The position numbers and the translations under genes were made by a program. The notes beneath the pieces were generated by a model. The model had not been told where the DNA came from and searched no databases. It saw nothing but the letters and a program-made list of their open reading frames with translations. From an uncultured bacterium (lineage in GTDB: Bacteria > CAIWAD01): 34,341 nucleotides of DNA. The DNA lies in assembly GCA_903910645.1 (NCBI GenBank), contig CAIWAD010000182.1:1-34341 (forward strand). The letters are read 5' to 3'. Shown one piece after another: positions 32,139 to 34,341 of this stretch (within the stretch, counting starts at the first letter, position 1; each line of letters starts with the position of its first letter).

Positions 32139-32163
32139 ACCGGCGTCCTGGGTGGACGCCGGT
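32139..32163 (+). terminator. Hairpin directly after the cupin gene, probable terminator
   Basis: Perfect ten-base arms ACCGGCGTCC (32139-32148) and GGACGCCGGT (32154-32163) with a five-base loop lie six bases beyond the cupin stop. The following bases (ACGCGCTGTGTGTTTG) are only weakly T-rich, so it may need help from Rho or act as a 3'-end stabiliser. Confidence 0.6.
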
Positions 32164-32427
32164 ACGCGCTGTGTGTTTGCAGACGACCCAAAATTCCCCC
32201 CCTGGGTCTACCCCCAAGAATGCAAAGCCCGTGCCTGTCTGAAGTTGCCGCCACTCGTGGAAGATTCAGCTTTGTCTAAATCAATCCCCCGCACACAGGG
32301 CCGCCGGCGACTGTTCGATATCCAACCATAGGCGCCGGATCCTGCACACAAGTCCTTGACCACCCTTTTTGCTTGGATTCAGTCCCAATCCTGTTCATCT
32401 TTCAACACCCAAGCAAAGGACGCCACC
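32164..32427. other. Intergenic region upstream of the SQR-like gene
   Basis: No gene seen in these 264 bases. One inverted repeat, GACCCA (32185-32190) with TGGGTC (32203-32208), brackets a C-run and may be an operator. TTGACC at 32355 could be a -35 element for the flavoprotein gene, but I find no matching -10 at normal spacing. Confidence 0.35.
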
Positions 32428-33861
32428 ATGGCCAAAGTCCTCGTCATCGGGGCCGGATTCGCCGGCCAAACCGCCGCCTTGTATCTGGGAAAGGCCCTTG
32501 GACGCGACCACGACATCACCGTGGTGAACGCCAACGACCATTTCTATTTCATTCCCTCCTTCGTGTGGGTGGGAACCGGCCGCATGAATCCCGCCAGGAC
32601 GCGTTTTCCCCTGAAGCCGGTGTACGACCGCTTCCGCGTGCGCTTCGTGCACGGCATGGCGCATACCATCAATCCAGTGGCCCGCACGGTGGGCATTGAG
32701 CGGCGCGGCCAATCGGGCAATGGCCAGCTGACCCTGGAGTACGACTACCTGCTCATCGCCACCGGGCCCAAGCTGAACTTCGAGGGCACGCCGGGCCTGG
32801 GTCCCCACGGTGGCCACAGCCAGTCCATTTGCACCCTGCCCCATGCCGAAAGCGCGCGGGATGGCTATCTGGAATGCGTGGACCGCATGACGCGCGGGCA
32901 GCGCCAGCGCCTGGTGATTGGCACGGGCCATCCCGGCGCCACCTGCCAGGGCGCGGCCTTTGAGTACATCAGCAACCTGCACAAGGACCTGGTGGCGCGG
33001 GGCATCCGCGACAAGGCCGACCTGCACTGGATTTCCAACGAGCGCGAGCTGGGTGACTTCGGCATCCGGGGCATCCGCATGCCGGTGAAGGCCCGTGGCG
33101 AAAGCAGCGCCGATTTCATGGGCGCGGCCTTCAAGGATTTCGGCATCACCTGGGAGGTGCAGAAGGGCGTCACCGGCGTGGAGGCCGGCAAGGCCCACTG
33201 GGAGGATTTTGACGGCAATGAGGGCGAGACGGCTTTCGACTTCGCCATGCTCATCCCGCAGTTCCAGGGCCAGCGCATGGCGGTGGAGGGTGGTGAAGGC
33301 CTGGCGGAGCAGATTTTCAATCCAGCCGGCTTTGTGAAAGTGGACGGCATCTACGGTCTGCCCTTCCCGGAGCTGGAGCGCACGCCGGAGGCCTGGCCCG
33401 CTGTCTACCGCAACCCCAGTTTCCCGGAAATCTTCGCGGCGGGCATCGCCTTCGCGCCTCCGGGACCCATCAGCGTGCCCCACACCAATCCGCGCGGCAC
33501 GGCCATCAGCGCGGCGCCGCCACGCACGGGCATGGTGGCGGGCATCATTGGCCGGGTGTGCGCGCTGAACATCATCGATCTGGTGCGCACGGGCAAAGCC
33601 ACGCACCAGGAGCGCATGACGGAAATGGCCGCCGCCTGCATTGCCAGCATGGGCGACAGCCTGTGGGACGGCAGCGCCGCCACCATCATGATTTATCCAG
33701 TGGTGCCCAACTACAAGGCCTATCCCACGGAAGACGGGCGGGATCCCTTCGTCACCCATCTGGAGATGGGCTTGGCCGGCGCATGGATGAAGCGCATGAT
33801 CCACTCCACCTTCATGCACAAGCTGCAGGGCCGCGTGGGCTGGCAGTTCATTCCGGAATAG
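32428..33861 (+). CDS. SQR-like FAD-dependent oxidoreductase
   Basis: A 477-residue flavoprotein of the sulfide:quinone oxidoreductase group. FAD binding is shown by VLVIGAGFAGQTAALYL at the N-terminus, the ATGPK turn (about 111-115) and PEIFAAGIA near 333-341. Cysteines at 135 (SQSICTL) and 173 (GATCQGAAFEY) sit where SQR has two of its three functional cysteines. At the third expected site, before PRTGM, the sequence is SAAPPRTGM with no Cys. Quinone-linked enzymes of this kind oxidise sulfide at the membrane; without the third cysteine the chemistry may differ. Start ATG 32428 follows AAAGGA. Its stop overlaps the binding site of the next small gene. Confidence 0.82.
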   Translation: MAKVLVIGAGFAGQTAALYLGKALGRDHDITVVNANDHFYFIPSFVWVGTGRMNPARTRFPLKPVYDRFRVRFVHGMAHTINPVARTVGIERRGQSGNGQLTLEYDYLLIATGPKLNFEGTPGLGPHGGHSQSICTLPHAESARDGYLECVDRMTRGQRQRLVIGTGHPGATCQGAAFEYISNLHKDLVARGIRDKADLHWISNERELGDFGIRGIRMPVKARGESSADFMGAAFKDFGITWEVQKGVTGVEAGKAHWEDFDGNEGETAFDFAMLIPQFQGQRMAVEGGEGLAEQIFNPAGFVKVDGIYGLPFPELERTPEAWPAVYRNPSFPEIFAAGIAFAPPGPISVPHTNPRGTAISAAPPRTGMVAGIIGRVCALNIIDLVRTGKATHQERMTEMAAACIASMGDSLWDGSAATIMIYPVVPNYKAYPTEDGRDPFVTHLEMGLAGAWMKRMIHSTFMHKLQGRVGWQFIPE

Positions 33862-33870
33862 GAGCTTTCC

Positions 33871-33987
33871 ATGGAAATCACCCCGCGCGATCGCTTCTGG
33901 ATGAACTGCAAGCTCTTTCAGTTGCTGCGTTTCATTGTGCTGAACCTGAAGATCCTCAAGGCGGTGGACCATTCGAAGCGCGCCTGA
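33871..33987 (+). CDS. 38-residue companion protein of the SQR-like enzyme
   Basis: A short gene reading MEITPRDRFWMNCKLFQLLR and then FIVLNLKILKAVDHSKRA. An AGGAG overlapping the flavoprotein stop lies six bases before ATG 33871, so translation is very likely. The peptide is amphipathic: a polar start, then a hydrophobic helix (about residues 15-32) with Lys on one face, and a basic end. That is what a monotopic membrane anchor or small subunit would look like. I do not recognise a named family. The tight coupling to the SQR-like gene suggests the two work together, for example by holding the flavoprotein on the membrane. Confidence 0.7.
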   Translation: MEITPRDRFWMNCKLFQLLRFIVLNLKILKAVDHSKRA

Positions 33988-34112
33988 GGAAAGCCGCCTC
34001 CCCAGCGAAAGCTGAAACCCTTGTCCATGAGGATTTCCGCTTGCGAAACAAGCCGCATCGGGCACGCATGCGTGACACGAGACGCGTGGGTGGCTGGGTG
34101 CTTAAAAGGGAT

Positions 34113-34341
34113 TCAGCGGGACTTGCTCAACAAATCCCACAGCAGCTTCACCACGGTGGCGGCCACCACCACGCGGAACACCACGGCCACCAGCCGGGCA
34201 TGACGGCGCATCACCAGGCGTGATCCCAGGCGGGCGCCCAGGAATTGGCCGGAGCCCATCACCAGACCAGGCAACAGCATGACATGGCCGCCCAGGGCGA
34301 AGGCTCCCAGGCTGGTGATGTTGGAAGTGAAGTTGACCACC
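34113..34341 (-). CDS. TSUP/TauE-SafE family permease, C-terminal fragment (partial)
   Basis: The last 75 or so residues of a membrane protein whose start lies beyond the right edge. Visible features are VNFTSNITSLGAFALGGHV, then MGSGQFLGARLGSRLVMR, and a last hydrophobic helix ending LLWDLLSKSR. The NFTSN, GQxxGARLGSRL and final-helix pattern is that of the sulfite exporter TauE/SafE (TSUP) family, which carries sulfite, sulfonates or other organic anions across the inner membrane. It faces the SQR-like pair tail to tail. A link to sulfur metabolism is possible but not shown. Confidence 0.8.
   Translation of the reverse strand, partial: VVNFTSNITSLGAFALGGHVMLLPGLVMGSGQFLGARLGSRLVMRRHARLVAVVFRVVVAATVVKLLWDLLSKSR

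Noticed and set aside
32395-34065. A 556-codon minus-strand open frame opposite the flavoprotein
   Set aside because: The plus strand has clear FAD motifs and a proper ribosome site. The reverse reading has unusual Ala, His and Gln composition and no recognisable domain.
34063-34074. Palindrome CACGCATGCGTG between two converging genes
   Set aside because: A single 12-base palindrome in G+C-rich DNA without nearby promoter or repeat copies is weak evidence for a site.

Overview
The window is high-G+C DNA from a diderm (Gram-negative-type) bacterium. Evidence for two membranes is an MsbA-like lipid flippase with a heptosyltransferase-type enzyme, a predicted outer-membrane beta-barrel, and Lgt plus an NlpC lipoprotein. 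Genes are tightly packed, with many ATGA, GTGA and TGATG stop/start overlaps. I see no rRNA, tRNA, insertion sequence, CRISPR array or phage gene. The combination of a PgsB-PgsC-PgsW poly-gamma-glutamate locus, a DUF5679 zinc ribbon, ResB and an SQR-like flavoprotein would fit an uncultured lineage of the FCB type, but I cannot assign a phylum from sequence reading alone.

Layout. (1) 1-3413, minus strand: envelope polysaccharide/LPS operon (MsbA-like ABC exporter, DUF6165 protein, GT9 glycosyltransferase, start of a GT4 glycosyltransferase that leaves the window). (2) 3491-15711, plus strand: a long housekeeping run: exported M16 protease, XTP/dITP pyrophosphatase, NadE, RsmI, Lgt, thymidylate kinase, S41 C-terminal processing protease, MtnX-like phosphatase, PLP-dependent gamma-synthase/lyase, a short citrate-synthase-fold citryl-CoA lyase-like enzyme and a small membrane protein. 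(3) 15733-20850, minus strand: a poly-gamma-glutamate operon, promoter to terminator: pgsB, pgsC, pgsW, then two unrecognised genes, a very basic membrane-anchored periplasmic protein and an outer-membrane barrel. (4) 21081-24290, plus strand: a secreted multidomain beta protein coupled to a LegB-like nucleotide-sugar 4,6-dehydratase and a small phosphopantetheinyl transferase. (5) 24274-31209, minus strand: glucose-6-phosphate isomerase, a DUF5679 zinc ribbon with a strong terminator, ResB, an NlpC/P60 lipoprotein, a gamma carbonic anhydrase, a sensor kinase and a methyltransferase. (6) 31210-34341: a 575-bp non-coding region ending in a strong terminator, a mannose-6-phosphate-isomerase-type cupin, an SQR-like flavoprotein with a 38-residue companion gene, and a partial TSUP permease.

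The most interesting unit is region 3. It has the gamma-PGA ligase pair (PgsB/PgsC) with PgsW and no PgsA/CapA, followed in the same transcription unit by proteins predicted for the periplasm and the outer membrane. This suggests a complete route for making a polyanionic gamma-glutamyl polymer and moving it across both membranes. The second is the SQR-like enzyme, which keeps two of the three expected cysteines and is followed by a very small, well-placed gene.
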